Shown here: one piece after another, positions 12,796 to 25,115 of the stretch | How the letters are laid out: each line of letters opens with the position of its first letter | Position numbering within the stretch: the stretch's first letter is position 1 | Assembly: GCF_000149955.1 (NCBI RefSeq) | Contig: NC_030999.1 | Coordinates: 448,536-512,535 of the forward strand | Direction of reading: 5' to 3' | Length of the DNA stretch: 64,000 nucleotides | Source: Fusarium oxysporum f. sp. lycopersici 4287 | Taxonomy: Eukaryota; Ascomycota; Sordariomycetes; Hypocreales; Nectriaceae | Notes under the pieces: generated by a model | The model's input: the letters and a program-made list of their open reading frames with translations, nothing else | Told to the model about the DNA's origin: nothing | The model's database searches: none | Program-made: the position numbers and the translations under genes

Positions 12796-14120
12796 CCCTC
12801 CCCATTCCTAACATATGGGCACTGATAGACTGTTTGAGTCCCAGTTAGTCACGAGTTTGTGCGAACATGTAGTGAAATACTACAGTGCATCCGTGCTGGT
12901 TGATGGTAAGCTGAGACGTATAGATGAGTGCATCGTTGCACACGCAACGAGTTCTGGAAGGTTCTAAACTCTCCGTTTGTTGTACGAAGCTCGAAGTTTT
13001 CGTTCTTGGAATCGTATCCACGGTTGACTGTGATATCGGCGGAGTTGCGCGTTTAGTGATGTGAATCAAGAGGAGGGATTGACTTTTGAACAGCCAAACT
13101 CGTTTTGCCAAGGAACTACCAGATAAGAGAAGTAAAAGAGTCAGGATTAGGGGCTGACTTTGATAGCACACACTCATTCTCACAAAATACATTATTTCTG
13201 TCAGGAAAGCCTAACGATTCTGTGCACTAGGCAACATGTAGGAGTCACAGAGGCATCAGGCTTTGGCCGTTGTTCAAACTGGCTTAGGTGTACTACTTTA
13301 GGGTCAACTGCCCGCTGGTTGTCTGCAAAGTCACACAGGCTCCCACGTAGACCCACTGCATAAAGTTAAGTATCATCGGCTGCCTTGACCTTAAGACCTA
13401 GAATTTCTCTGTCGCTACATAATCTCCGCCTGTTGACCCCTGACACAGTAAGTTGGTATTACTTACTGGCAAGGGCTATGCACGTACCACTTCCAATCTC
13501 GCGCGCATGAACGCTCCACGGAATTTTCCCTGCCGACCTTTTCTTAGTGGAAGTGTTTCAAGGCAAGTGGAAGGATTGGTGGGGCTGTCAAGGTGACCAA
13601 GCCGAGGCTCTCACCGGTAGCGTCATTCCTCAAGCAAGATGCAAACATTTGCATCCCTGTGAACTTTTTCGCTTTTAAATATTTCCTAGTTAGGATGTCT
13701 AGGGTCTGCTCGGCCAATTATATCAACCGTACTGACAGCCGCGAGCCGGGGCTGATGATTGATCACGTCACGACTAACTTTACTAGCGCACCCATGGTGT
13801 TCGAAATATGGGGTGCTTGTCTCTAATGCCGCGTGCAGGATAAGCGACCTGTGGGCCTTTGACCCTCTGTTGGAGATGCTGGTCGACCCTGAACTTTTTG
13901 TTACTATCCAACACCTGTTGGGTGATCAAAGGCTCTTTTGTCTTGTCTTAAGAAAGAAACACGATAGACTATATTGGTGGGAGCTAGTATGCCCTCTATT
14001 AGACATGTATCGCCTCCCTAATCAAGGTCGATGCTGAAGTAAAAGTATTGATACCAATATCATCTACGTTGACATGCTTGTGAATGATCCTATGATCGCC
14101 TGCGCTTCTACCCTGTGCAC
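12796..14120. other. intergenic, nothing recognised
   Basis: No supported gene between the decayed transporter and the 3' end of the LINE. Short ORFs lack motifs. Confidence 0.4.
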
Positions 14121-17100
14121 TCAATGGATGGCATATGACGAAACCGTATTACACCCATACATCCAGACATTGGAGGCGTAGTCCACCACCGGAGCTACGA
14201 TGGCTGTAAAAGGCTGTCTGGTTGTACAAGGAGCCACCCCCGTCAGTCGTTTCAACTCTATCGCCTTTGCGATGTCTTGCTTACAGTCAAGTCGCAAGTT
14301 CATAATGGCTCCAAGAACCTTTAATTGATCCCTTGGGACGACCATCTCGCCCTTGGCGAAGGGTTCCGAGTCTATTCTGCCTGTGTATTGCGTGAAATGT
14401 ATGATGGCCATCTTCTCCGCTTCAACTGTTGCGCCGCTGCGTCTCTTCCAGTCGAAATCTTTGTCAATTATTGCTTGTATCCCTCCCCAGTTGCTTTGGG
14501 CCATTGGTCCAGATACCCAAGCAGTGTTAGCGTCCACGAACGCGATGGCTCCACCATTCCCGTCGATCTGGGCTTGCACCAGATCTGCATTGAAGAACAG
14601 AGACGGCATCGCGACAAACGAGATTCTTGCGGGAGTTCTTCTTATGATAGTAGTCTGCTCTCAGAACTTTCGCCATTGATCATAATGGTTGCAGTCCGCT
14701 CTGAGCAAAATGCATCAACCCATCGCAAGAGGCCCTTTGGAATCGCTCTTGCCTCCATACGATGCAATGATCTCAAGTTGAATACGCCGTTTTACAGTCC
14801 TTTCACTCCGAAACTGATAAGACTCACAACATGACCATCCTAAGAAGATGTGTTCTGTGTAGAAATATGAGGGCTCATTCTGCTGATCGCTGCTTGCGTG
14901 AGCCAAAGCGATTGGACGGGAGGAGCCTGTGAGTTTCTACAGCGTAGAGGACTCTCTCGGCCACAACAGAATCCAACACCTTATCCAACGTGGCTAGGAG
15001 CGAGATTGGTCTCCAGGCTTTCGCGATCGTATGGTCATCTTTACCTAGCTTTTTGGGCGGTAAATGATATGGGCATGCCTCCAGTATTTCCGCATTATGT
15101 CTTCCTCTAATGATGCTTGGAAGATGCCAAGGATATCATGCTTCACCAACGGCCAGTCCTGCTTTCAGACGATCGCTGGTAGTCTGTCTCCTGTTGGCGC
15201 CTTCCACGACTCTTTCTTGCACAGTCGACGCTCTACTTCTTCTATAGACAGTTTCGGCATCACTAGTGGAGCTCTCTGTTGCCTGGATCTTTCATCGTCG
15301 ACATTGTCTGGCAGTGGGGGAAAGAACTTGGCTAGAAGTTCTTTGGCTTGTCCTGGATGATTCGTCGCTTTCATTCGGTCTTCTCTCGTGAGCTGTGCAG
15401 TTGTCGAAAAGCTCTCTTGTCTTTAGATTTCGGATATTTAGCCGCCTTCCAGATGTTGTCGTTGTCCGCTAGGAAATCCTTGCAATGGTTCATCTTGCGT
15501 TATAGGATGGCATCGTGATGTTCCTTTACCGCCACTGTTCCTAAACCCTTGAGGTTTCAGGAGTTCTGACCAGCACATCTTGCGGCTCGCGCCCTGTTCC
15601 TACAGCATGTGCAAAAATATCGCAACTGGGTGAGATCGTCGGCCCGCCTCCGTTTTGCGTATAGGGTGGTTTGACTGTAGATGTCAAGGTCTAGGTGACT
15701 TCCGAAACCGTCAACATCATCATCATCTGCTGCACCCTGTTTCTCATCAGGTTATCCCTTACTCTATCCACAATCCTATTCTTGATATCCTTCTTGGGTA
15801 CATTAGTAAACAGGAGTCTTTCGTACTGTTTCAACGCTGTAACTGAGATATCGAACACTGTCTCTATCATGCGATGGTCCGATCCTTGCTCCGTACCATG
15901 TATCACACCTTTGATACGTGCGTCCGCAAGCTGCCCTGAAGACAGAACCAAGTCCATGTTTCCCACAGTCTCCGCTTTCCCATGTCTTTGCGCCTCGCTG
16001 GAGAAGGCTTCGAAGCATGAATTCGTTCATCAAGTCGATAATCGGATCCATCATGCCCTGTTTTGCCACTGATACATCGTCTCCTCCCTACATCTGGTCG
16101 CGCCGGTTGAAGTCGCTAGTAATCACCCCATCACCTGCTCTGCCTCCACCTCTTTGTTCGCCAAAAGGAATACTCTGTATCACCTATCTACCTTCTCTCT
16201 CAGTCGTCAGCACCATCTTGAGCCACCCGTGATGCCCCATTGGCACCGTAAGCAGCTTTCCTCGGATCTGTCGTGCTTGGGGTACTTGGATGGCCAACAC
16301 TGCTGCATCCCAAATATCCTTGTGATTGATCAGGCTCTCGTGTGCCGGTCCTTGCTTCCTCACATTCAGCTGAAACAATCGGAACATGTTATTCATACTA
16401 TGGTGGACAGAACTTCCGATAGGTTCTGCTGTGTGGCTCATGATAGCCGCCGCATGGGACACATCTTCGGGATCATTTCCGTGCATCTGCTACGAGGGTA
16501 ACCTCGTCGTGCACACTTGCCGCAGGCTTGAGGTCAATCACACTGATACATTTCAGTACGTGATCTGTTGGCAGTTATAGCATTGTTTTGCGCGCTCGCG
16601 GCGTTCAAGCACTCTTGTGGTGTCGAACTCTCCTCCAGCCACGAAAGTCCTTCGCCGATGAATTCTTTGGTTTCGGGGCGCTTTAAAGTATACGACCATG
16701 GAGCCATACACCTTGAGATCGTCTCGCCTGCTGAGCCATGCTACTTTTGCTAACTCAGTGTATCCTCTCGGCCAAGAGTCTCGGCGACTTCAACTCGAAC
16801 TTCGTTGATCTCGTTTGGTATCTCATTGCGGCTGACAGTGTCCACTTTAATCAAGGAGAGATCGTCTCGTAGGACGCGGGTTGCGGTGTTCTTTGCGTTA
16901 TTAAGTACGGCTCGGCATCGTCACATGGAATTATCCAGTTCGGCCCGGGTTTGGTTCTCCACTGTCGCTCGCATCGTCCCGGCCAAGCGCCTGGTATCGT
17001 CATCTTGTATTCGCGAAATATCAATCGTGCAGTAGAGCGTGTCAATCGTGTAGTAGTGCGTGTTAATCGTGGGGACGAGAGGAACGGTCGAGATCGCGGT

Positions 17101-17620
17101 TCCGGGAGCGGCTTATGGCATACATGTCGAGGATCTTGTGACGGCAGCATATGATCGTTGGGATTCATCCGTTGCACTCATCGCGATGGGTTTGAGCTGC
17201 TCGTGGACCAGCTATTATTCTTCGGTCAACTGTTCCTCCATCTCGTCCATTGTCTCTTCCTATTTTGCAACAGCTTAGAGTTAGCTTCCGACAGTCCCTC
17301 GTTATTTCCATCTATCTCTTCAACGCTTCCTGCAATCTTCGAGTCTCCATGCGCGGCTCCCCGGGAAATCCAGCGACTTCTGCAGCATTGCCCTTCAATC
17401 GCTGCTACTGCTGCTGCCACTACTCTTGTAGGCTTCGGTCGGTACGTCTCGCGTCGTCTTCCGTGTAGTCATTCGCATTTCTGTCGCAGTATCTTTTAGT
17501 TGTCGCGTGGTGTCTCGGCTTTGCTCGTCGGTCTTACCACTCGACTCCATCGTTTTGACGTCGAAAAGGGGTGTCATCATGCTCCACCCGATCTCGGCTC
17601 CTATTGGATCCACCATTGCG
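14121..17620 (-). mobile_element. degenerate Tad-like non-LTR retrotransposon (LINE)
   Basis: Minus-strand blocks lie in the order expected for a Tad-clade LINE. A gag-like Ser/Thr-rich segment spans about 17620-16850. An endonuclease-like region (16486-15690) contains 'FQLNVRKQGP', 'HHGWLKM' and 'GSDHRMI'. The reverse transcriptase part runs from 15374 ('ESWKAPTGDRLPAIV') to 14609-14121 ('GGAIAFVDANTAWV', 'APVVDYASNVWM'). Frames are broken by many stops and shifts, so it cannot be autonomous. The catalytic box, normally F-x-D-D, reads F-V-D-A, losing the second Asp. The RNase H domain expected after RT is not present adjacent to it. Exact ends were not determined. Confidence 0.8.
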
Positions 17621-18530
17621 GCAAGCTAACCCGGCCCCACATCTATAGGTTAGGTAGGTACCAACCTGTCGCCTACAGAGCTTTGTAAATGAATCTGATG
17701 ATATGTTGGCGAACAATTATTCGCAAACAATGCCTACAAGAGGCAATTCTTTAGGGAGGGCACTCTAGTCACGTACGTCCTTGAGAAGTATCGAGAGTTG
17801 TATTTTTGTCCTTGGTTTCTATTCTGCAAACAACCACAGTACTTCCATTGTTGCCATCCATGTTTTAATCACCAGGTTCCGCAAATCCGCATTGCGCAGG
17901 CATCCAACAGAGCAAAGTCGTTGCACCAAGTCTTGTTGCCTCACAGTGGCATTTTCTGTATTATAAATCATAACCTTTATCCAGTATACGGTCTCTAGTG
18001 CCGATGGCATATTGCTTGGTATTTAGTGCACAGCTACAAGTTCAACTCTTATTGCCACCCGATCAGCCCCATGCGCAAACATTCTGTAATTACGAGGCTC
18101 TTTTTAGAAGGATGTAAAAGTGATTTCGTTTTGTGTAATTGCAATTCACGACCAGCAGATCCTGCTGAAAACACATTGAGGCTCTGCGTGTCGTGACTGC
18201 CCTAGTAGCAAACGGGCTATCCTGCACGATAGGCATCAAATTGCCATGGCTCAGCGATGCCATTGCGTTGTGACGCTGGAAATTACAAATACTAGAGCTC
18301 ACAATATAGCTATAATTTTGGGCTTGTTCGGTACATTTTGACTTCTGCTTGGGGCTAATCTAACAACAACTCGACTTCATCGTTCGTTAACGTGTTATAT
18401 TCTATCAAGATAAAACAAGCATTTCTGCTTCACTACAGCGGAAGGTGTCCAGGACTTCTTTCCTGTCTTTTGGAAACCTACGGCTATTCTGGAAATCTAC
18501 AACTATTTATTGGTTACAACGATATCGCCA
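17621..18530. other. intergenic, nothing recognised
   Basis: AT-richer flank of the LINE with only short motif-less ORFs. Confidence 0.4.
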
Positions 18531-18691
18531 TGTGTACCACAGAAATACACACTTACGTCTGCATGGCTAATGCACGAATGACAGAGCACATGATTTTCAA
18601 ATGCGACCATTACGATCCAAGCCAGTCTTGCACCACAGCTATGACTATTGTTTACCCCGAAAAGGATATTTCTGAAGATGGTTGTCATTAG
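18531..18691 (+). CDS. small Cys-containing ORF, possible relic of a fungal small-protein family
   Basis: About 53 codons from the ATG at 18531 (frame open from 18392). The product begins MCTTEIHTYVC and continues through 'FKCDHYD', 'SQSC' and a C-terminal 'GCH'. Many ascomycetes encode small proteins starting M-C-x-x-x-I/T-x-x-Y-x-C-G-H. Here the expected Gly-His after the second Cys is replaced by Met-Ala, so this may be a decayed copy. There is no signal peptide from this start. Family membership is from memory of the pattern, and function is unknown. Confidence 0.35.
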
Positions 18692-20885
18692 TAGAGCGAG
18701 AGAGAAGTTCTCAGTCCAGAGGCTCGTCATTACCATTGAGTTTGGGATTGGGGCCAGCCGGCGCGAGTCACGCTTTGGTTCGTGCAATGGCATATCGTGG
18801 AGAGCTTAAGTCCTAATGTTGCAAGTTTAGATTCAACTTGGATGGGACTCGTCCGCCGGTGTGTGCATAAGATACTCAAGAGGAATGATGATCTCACTCT
18901 CGAATAATCCCGGCCAATCCTGGGACTACCGATAGTTCACGCTACAGTAACGCTTCCGAAGGCAGGCTCATTGAATTTGGAGGTTTGGGGAGATTTAAAA
19001 GCATCTTCCCAGATGTAAGGTTGGCTTGTATCTGATTCCATGATACTGTGCTATTCACGGCCATTTTTTTGATTCATGTACAGATATTCACCTCATTATG
19101 ATTTAGTACCATCTTTTCCCACTTATTGTGTTTCTCTGTTGGGAGATGTGACCAGAATATGGCTAATAATTGACTGTGCGCATACACTATTTCTCTATTC
19201 AGGCCAAACTCTGGTTGGAGTCACACTCACGATGGGGTGCAATATTGTCACTCAAGATGGGAGAATAGAAGCAGTAGCAAAGATCAGCGTATTGCCATGT
19301 GTATGGAAACAAGAATGGCAATTTCAGGCAGTTTCTTCTTTACAGTAGACTGGTGGCTAGATATTTATTCTTTTGGGAATGATGGATAAATGAGGGGTGT
19401 CCTAAGGTTAAATGAGACATTAATATTATTATTCGGTACCATCAACAATTCTCGGGACTTGAGAATGCCCCTTACAGAGCATTGCCAGTAAATCTGCCAA
19501 TTCTAGTACAGGTTTTGATAGGAAAGCCCCCGGCGGGTAACCAGGCCAAGTATTTGTCAGGGTCTCCTCGATTGACCTTCATATAGCCTAATCCCACTGA
19601 CCTGTATTTGCACGAGTCTTTTCCATGGGCTTTTTGGAGCAGCAGAGCTCCATGGCGTAAGCATTTCTCACGTTTGCCTGCACAAGATTATGCAAACGAC
19701 ATCTGATATCGTGTAGAAAGGCCCATAGTAACGATTCTTTACTACTTTTCTTTTAGTCGTAGTGGGCAATATGAAGAGCATTGTCACGCTGCAGTCAGAT
19801 GGTGTGTGACGTCCAGACTTTACTCCACATCCGACACAAAAGCGGCGGAGGGGCCCAAGCCGGTCTTGAGGCCCCGCCTCCTGCTCCGATACCAATCGGT
19901 CTTGTGGGTCAAAGTTGGCCGTGTTGGCTTGTAATAAATTAAAGTGTTGCGGGGTCCGTACACGGAAGCACCAGTAGCACTCCAAAGGGTTGGCGATCTT
20001 TCCTTTTCTTGGTAGCCCAATGTTCTGGGAAGTCTTTTGCTATTCTCATGACAAACTCAATCGTGTGTCGTGGTGTTACCATACGTTGAGGATGTACTGT
20101 GCAGTAACCACAAGCGGATACACATACACCGGTGAGTTATTCCCTCGCTCTTACTGAGAGTGTCGTTTTAACCAAACGCATTTGTTGAGGGATTAGCTGA
20201 GATTACAAATGCTTAGATAGTCCCAGTGTAATGCCTCCAGCGCAAACGACGAGATATCCAGGTAATTCCATATCCTACGCTCAACCCAACTGTTCAGAAT
20301 CGGTTACAGGCTGCTAATCCTGCCAAAACCCAATGGGCTGCGCTAGCCAGTATCAGCCCTGGCTCATCACTATCAGACGGCTCATGTGATTGGTCAAGCA
20401 TGACCCTTGACTCCCTAATTTGGAAATTTTTAGAAGCAGGGAAATTTACAGGATGCAAACGTCTCCAGCTAAACATCCTGCATGCGACCTGAGGAATGAC
20501 GCTAGTGGCGAGAGCCTCGTCTTCGCCGGTTTGACTGCCCCTCTCCTCACAACACTTCGGCTACCAAAAGCTCGGCAGCATAACATCTGAGGAGGATTCG
20601 TAAATGCAGCATTGAAACCAACAAATACACAACCCTTGTCTTAAAGGGGCGTCATCCTTCCACAACAGATACCTTGACGCCAAAACCAGGCCCTAGTAAC
20701 GAACCAATTATGGGGTTACTTAGGGCGAGCATCTGACTTTGTTGTCGTCATGTCAGGGACCAGAGGTTGGTTGATACGCGAGAACATCTAGCGGCGGAGA
20801 ATTTCCGAGACCTCCGTGTATCTTGCGCAATGTTGTGACTGATAAGGGAAAGTAGAGAAAGAAAATAATGTGTTATGTTATGTGC
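18692..20885. other. 2.2-kb intergenic stretch, nothing recognised
   Basis: Short ORFs only (for example 19076-19348 plus and 19668-19985 minus), without motifs. It includes the 3' flank of the methyltransferase gene. Confidence 0.4.
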
Positions 20886-22265
20886 TTAGACACTGGTGAT
20901 GCGCTCAAGAGGAGCTCGAGCGCAGCAGACCATGAGCTTCAGGCTTGTACCGAGCTCTTCAGATTCCGCGAGTAGAGACTTATCATTCCAGATGCTCTTT
21001 CCAGAGGGATTCTCAGCTGCGTTTTCGTAGCATCGTGTGTACCACCATCGGCCAACGCGGCTGACCATCTTGGTGATGCCCTCATCTACCAAAGGGCTGT
21101 TGTCGCTCATCATCTCGGATAGGCTTGGCGGATCCTTCTTCTTCTCAGGAGTAGCCTTGCCCTTATCGGCCTTACTGTCTGAGCGAGTGACGGAACTTGC
21201 GACAGGCACACCCACTCGTGCTGCCTTGATTGTAGTGAAACCAACCTTGCCGAGAAGACGAACAATGAGATCCGCAGTTGATCCGAGACTAGTATCAGGC
21301 GTCTTCTCATTGGTCCTCTCTTTGAGACGGCGGACTGTGCGTCGGCCCCGGTTGCCCATGTGCAAGTCAACATCAAGAATGGAGAGCTCGATGAAGCCTC
21401 CTGGCTTCAGCACACGGCGAGCTTCAGTGAGGATGCTGCGGTAGTATGCTTCAGGAGCTGCGACAGGGAAGTGGTACACAACAGCCGTAAAGCTCTGAGG
21501 GGCGAAGGGAAACTTGTCAAGGTGAGATACGTATTGGATCTGATGGTGGTTTGGGGGACTGAGTGGGAAGCTCGAAGATGAACTCTTGAGTTCTTCAGGA
21601 AGAGGAGCGCGAGGAGATAGATTGAAGAAGGTAGCGGCGGGGTATGTCTCGGCAGCGTAGAACGACCAGTCATCGTTACCAAGGCCATCAATCACAAGGA
21701 TCGAGTGTCTTTTCAGTGATCCCTCAACAGGAACCAGTTCATGGCGAACGTCACTGAAGAGAACATGCCCGAAGGTAAGCCACTTGCTCACGGCCATTGA
21801 ACCAACTCTGAGGTTGACTTGTGCGAGTGGCGACCCATCCTCAGAAGCGGAGCTGGCATCAGATCGTCTCGACTTGCAGGAAGATCGACTGCTTCGTCGA
21901 GGTACTTCACCAGTTGTAGGCGCTTCATTGTTGGTATTACGGTCTTCGTAACCCGAAACAAATTTGGAGGCTGAGAAGGGAGTGCTAGGGCTTGGGTGGG
22001 GTTGGAAAGCTGACCGGAGACGTTCAGTTATGTCGGCGCTGCAAGTGCTGGAGATGGTTGCTGCCATGGATTGACGGCTTGCATTCTTATCGAAGGCAAC
22101 ATTAGGCGTCTCTAGGAGCCTCTCTTTGCTAGCCAGCTTCGACTCGTAACTCTCAAGATGGAATGGTGTACCTTGTGAAGAAGTTGGCGAATCATCTCCA
22201 CGGAGATCATCGTACTCATCCCACACCTCATCTTCTGCGGGAGGATCATAAGGCCGTTGGATCAC
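20886..22265 (-). CDS. SAM-dependent methyltransferase-like protein
   Basis: Open frame of 459 codons from the ATG at 22265. The first ~170 residues are disordered and acidic/Ser-rich ('EDEVWDEYDDL'). The second half resembles a class I methyltransferase: 'SILVIDGLGNDDW' at the glycine-rich SAM-binding position, then 'FTAVVYHFPV', then 'EARRVLKPGGFIELSILDVDL', the usual post-I/motif III segment. The same frame stays open upstream of 22265 for 36 codons to a TGA at 22376-22374, then continues open further upstream (see next entry). The original protein was therefore longer, and this frame would start at an internal Met. Substrate unknown; regulatory LaeA-like or metabolic roles are equally possible. 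Confidence 0.72.
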   Translation of the reverse strand: MIQRPYDPPAEDEVWDEYDDLRGDDSPTSSQGTPFHLESYESKLASKERLLETPNVAFDKNASRQSMAATISSTCSADITERLRSAFQPHPSPSTPFSASKFVSGYEDRNTNNEAPTTGEVPRRSSRSSCKSRRSDASSASEDGSPLAQVNLRVGSMAVSKWLTFGHVLFSDVRHELVPVEGSLKRHSILVIDGLGNDDWSFYAAETYPAATFFNLSPRAPLPEELKSSSSSFPLSPPNHHQIQYVSHLDKFPFAPQSFTAVVYHFPVAAPEAYYRSILTEARRVLKPGGFIELSILDVDLHMGNRGRRTVRRLKERTNEKTPDTSLGSTADLIVRLLGKVGFTTIKAARVGVPVASSVTRSDSKADKGKATPEKKKDPPSLSEMMSDNSPLVDEGITKMVSRVGRWWYTRCYENAAENPSGKSIWNDKSLLAESEELGTSLKLMVCCARAPLERITSV

Positions 22266-22373
22266 AGCAGTAGAGCCAGAGAAGGCGAGAATACCAGAGC
22301 AGCTCGAGCTAGATGTACCAATGGTTCCCTCGGAGTCCTTGTGAGGGGAAAAGGCTAAGAACTCCTTTTCAAC

Positions 22374-22672
22374 TCAGCCCAAAGCAGGAGGGTTGGAGTC
22401 TCTTGATGAGAGGTTGTTGGTGCTTCCCGCTGTTGAACCATCGGTAGTCAGATCAGGAACAGGAGTCGAAGGCCTGGAAGGTGAGGGACCTTTGGCAATT
22501 GACTCAGGATCACAGACCTCAAGGTTTTCAGGTGCCAACTGCATGCTAGCTCTGAAAGGCCTAGAAAAGCTCATAGGTGACACATGTTCAGTACAGTTAC
22601 TCACAACCTTGGGGATTCTTCCAACTCGAGGCACTGCGGAGCGGTGTGCCATTCATCTAGATGGTAACGCAT
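22374..22672 (-). pseudogene. upstream coding remnant of the methyltransferase gene, ended by an in-frame TGA
   Basis: From the ATG at 22672 ('MRYHLDEWH'), a 44-nt intron (22604-22561, GTGAGT donor, CTAG acceptor) joins to a frame reading 'PFRASMQLAPENLEV' and a Ser/Pro/Thr-rich stretch. That frame ends at TGA 22376-22374. The identical frame resumes immediately and runs into the 459-codon ORF. So one nonsense codon appears to split a single gene. An unseen intron removing the TGA is the alternative. Confidence 0.5.
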
Positions 22673-23170
22673 GTTTCGACGAGAAACTTCAAGGTAATCA
22701 AGCATCGGAAATGGAAAATCTCTCACCGTAAATTTTGTGTCAATTTCCGGTCGCCGCGGGTAAGTGATATGGTCGGGCCCTGAATTTACATGCTTTGCTC
22801 CTCTTCCTGGAGCAAGATGCCCACACCACCATGGCCACATCAACAGGCCGCATGGTCAGGAGGAGGAATGAAGACACTATCCTCTCTGCTATTTTTATCT
22901 CTGGCCTCTGGCTATCACACCGCCACTTTCATGTGACTCAGGCTCGTGCTCTGGGCCTGTATCGCGAGGTATGAAAAGATCGTGCCGCCAACTCTCTTGT
23001 GTTCTATCTGTACCTCTAGTAACTTTCTAAAGGTACGTATGAAAGCCCTGGTCTATCTGTGTATCAAGTTAACCGTTGCTTCTAGCTCCCATTTGGCAGG
23101 CCTTGCTTAGCTGCTAGCTTCCTTTCCATCCTCAATCTAAGTCTGCTTCGCGCAAGACAGCAAACAGAAC
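22673..23170. promoter_or_regulatory. divergent intergenic region
   Basis: About 0.5 kb between the minus-strand methyltransferase gene and the plus-strand gene at 23171. It should hold both promoters. No distinct TATA element stands out. Confidence 0.4.
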
Positions 23171-23808
23171 ATGGAGTCTCATAGCGCAGAGTCGGCATTG
23201 CTGGGCAGGAAAGCAGTTTGTCTGCCCCTTCCTCCCTTCGATTTTGAAATCGAGGCTCCCGCTTATTTCTGTTCGGAACCCCTTCTTACCTCGGACGACA
23301 AACCTGATGAGACGAAACTCGACTTGACTGGCCTTGCGCATCTCCACCGTGTGGGTTTCAATCCAGAGCTCAAAGAGTATCAAGATGCCTGTGCGTTCAT
23401 TGCAATCTCTGTAGTCCTCATCTTTGATACAGAGAGTGACTCTTTCGTGTCTTTCACACTTCAGATACGATTTCCCCAGAAGTTGCAAGAATCTCCAAAT
23501 GATCTTCTTTCCAACGTTTTTTGCTTAAGTGAATATGTGTCACGCGTAGCTCTTGTGCTTATCACATCCACAGGCAAATGAATCATGGAGCGGTATTTGA
23601 TAATCATCATATCTTGCCCAGCAATACAAAGTGCGCTATTCCAGATCTGCTCTCTCACTGCTTTGAAAGAGTTATCAGAGAAGCAGACGAACATAAGATC
23701 AACAGCTGGGTGGAAGAAGCTAAGGAGAGAATGCTCTGGGCGTTGGATCAGATCCCTGTGCCACCATATGATCTTGAAGCTCGTACGATCTCCCGCGAGG
23801 GACAGTAA
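23171..23808 (+). CDS. hypothetical protein, three exons, possible damaged splice site
   Basis: Exon 1 runs 23171-23390 (MESHSAES..., 'HLHRVGFNPELKEYQDA') to a GTGCGT donor. An acceptor at 23462-23464 leads to a frame beginning 'YTISPEVARIS'. The last exon fits 23574-23808 ('MNHGAVFDNHHILPS', 'HCFERVIREADEHKINSWVEEAKERM'), ending in TAA. To keep frame, exon 2 should end near 23497, where the sequence reads AA-ATGATC. A GT donor would need a single G at that point, so the donor may be mutated. Helical and soluble; family not recognised. Divergent from the methyltransferase gene. Confidence 0.48.
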
Positions 23809-24404
23809 TGAACCAGGATGATTATTTCTTCATTTGCTTGACAATCTTGCCATGTCATAGGGGATTTTGAGATACGTTGGTACCTCGCTCCGTGCCGGTC
23901 ACGTATGTTATTATGCATTAAAGTTTAGTTCTGTAACCCAGATAACTACATCGTACCAGCTGATGATCAATTTGGCGAACTCGGATCCTTCTTCAATGTC
24001 ACCAGTTATTCTCCTTCCCTTTGCATTTCCTTCTCTCACCTTAATGAATGGATAGATCTTAGACTACACAAACTCTAGTCTGACTTCTGGCTCTTTCCTG
24101 TTAGATTTTACCAACTACACCACATGCCACAAAAATGGGAATCCCCACTTAGAGCAAATGCATGAGTGGTTTATATCTGACATTTCCATTCAAGAATGCA
24201 AATCACTCTTCGCGGTATTTCGGACTTTTTTGTGTATTCGTTGGTCTGCCACATGTCTGGCAAGTCATATTGGCTCTTGGTGGGGTACGCTTCGCGTCTA
24301 CGAGCTGCAAATTCGACAACGGATCTCAACCTGGTTTAATGTGTGTCTCATCACAACTTTGAATGAGCCTGGGGACCTGGAAGGGATTTGTCCTGGGCCT
24401 GCCC

Positions 24405-24620
24405 CATCCCTGTTGTCTTCCCTTTGCGCTACAAAGACTTCAAGTGGCGGCGACACTGACCTATCGGGCTGTATGTCAGGCGGGCAGAGTTTGCTGAAGC
24501 TGCTCACATTGTCGAATAGCGGTGAGCTCACTCCACAGCGATGGCTGGAGGTGTGACCCTTGACATTTCCACCACCTCGGCGCCGATGTACAACACTCAG
24601 ATGTCTCTGGCTCGTACGCC
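24405..24620 (+). repeat. degenerate direct repeat, copy 1
   Basis: Shares ordered blocks with copy 2 about 480 bp downstream: CTTTGCGCT, ACTGACCT-TCGGG, AATAGCGGTG, then ATGTACAACACTCAG, GGCT-GTACG and AATATTCCCTG. The last block continues slightly past the stated end. Confidence 0.55.
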
Positions 24621-24887
24621 CCAATATTCCCTGCAGGTTGAAAACAAACTCGGCCTGGGGCAGGGCTGGTGCGCACGGATGCTCGTCATCAGCCCCATCC
24701 CCGGCCTTGAACCTCTCTCACCAGGACCCCGCACTCCGGAACCCGTTCCACCCGCTGGCGATGGGCGCTAACTTCAGCATTCAAATTGTGCGGTGACCCG
24801 CGTAAGACGGCTGAACCCTGTTTCATATCGCACCCCTGCCGTAGGGCTGTTGTGTACTTGACAGCCTCAGAGCTTGTCCTGTCCTTG

Positions 24888-25115
24888 ACATACTCTCTTT
24901 GCGCTTCATAGACTTCAAGGGGTGATACTGACCTGTCGGGTTACACGCCAGACAGCCCCGGTTCGTTTAAGTCTGTATCGTTAAATAGCGGTGTACTCAC
25001 CAGTAGTGATGCCATTGCTTACCTAGAGACGTTACCCTTGACGTGTCCGCCGCATCAGGGCTTATGTACAACACTCAGAGCTATCTGGCTTGTACGTCCA
25101 AATATTCCCTGTACA
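24888..25115 (+). repeat. degenerate direct repeat, copy 2
   Basis: Second copy of the 24.4-kb repeat, in the same orientation with the same order of blocks. Diverged by substitutions and small indels. Class unknown. Confidence 0.55.

Noticed and set aside
12156..12814. Minus-strand ORFs opposite the MFS remnant
   Set aside because: Antisense shadows of the plus-strand hydrophobic segments.
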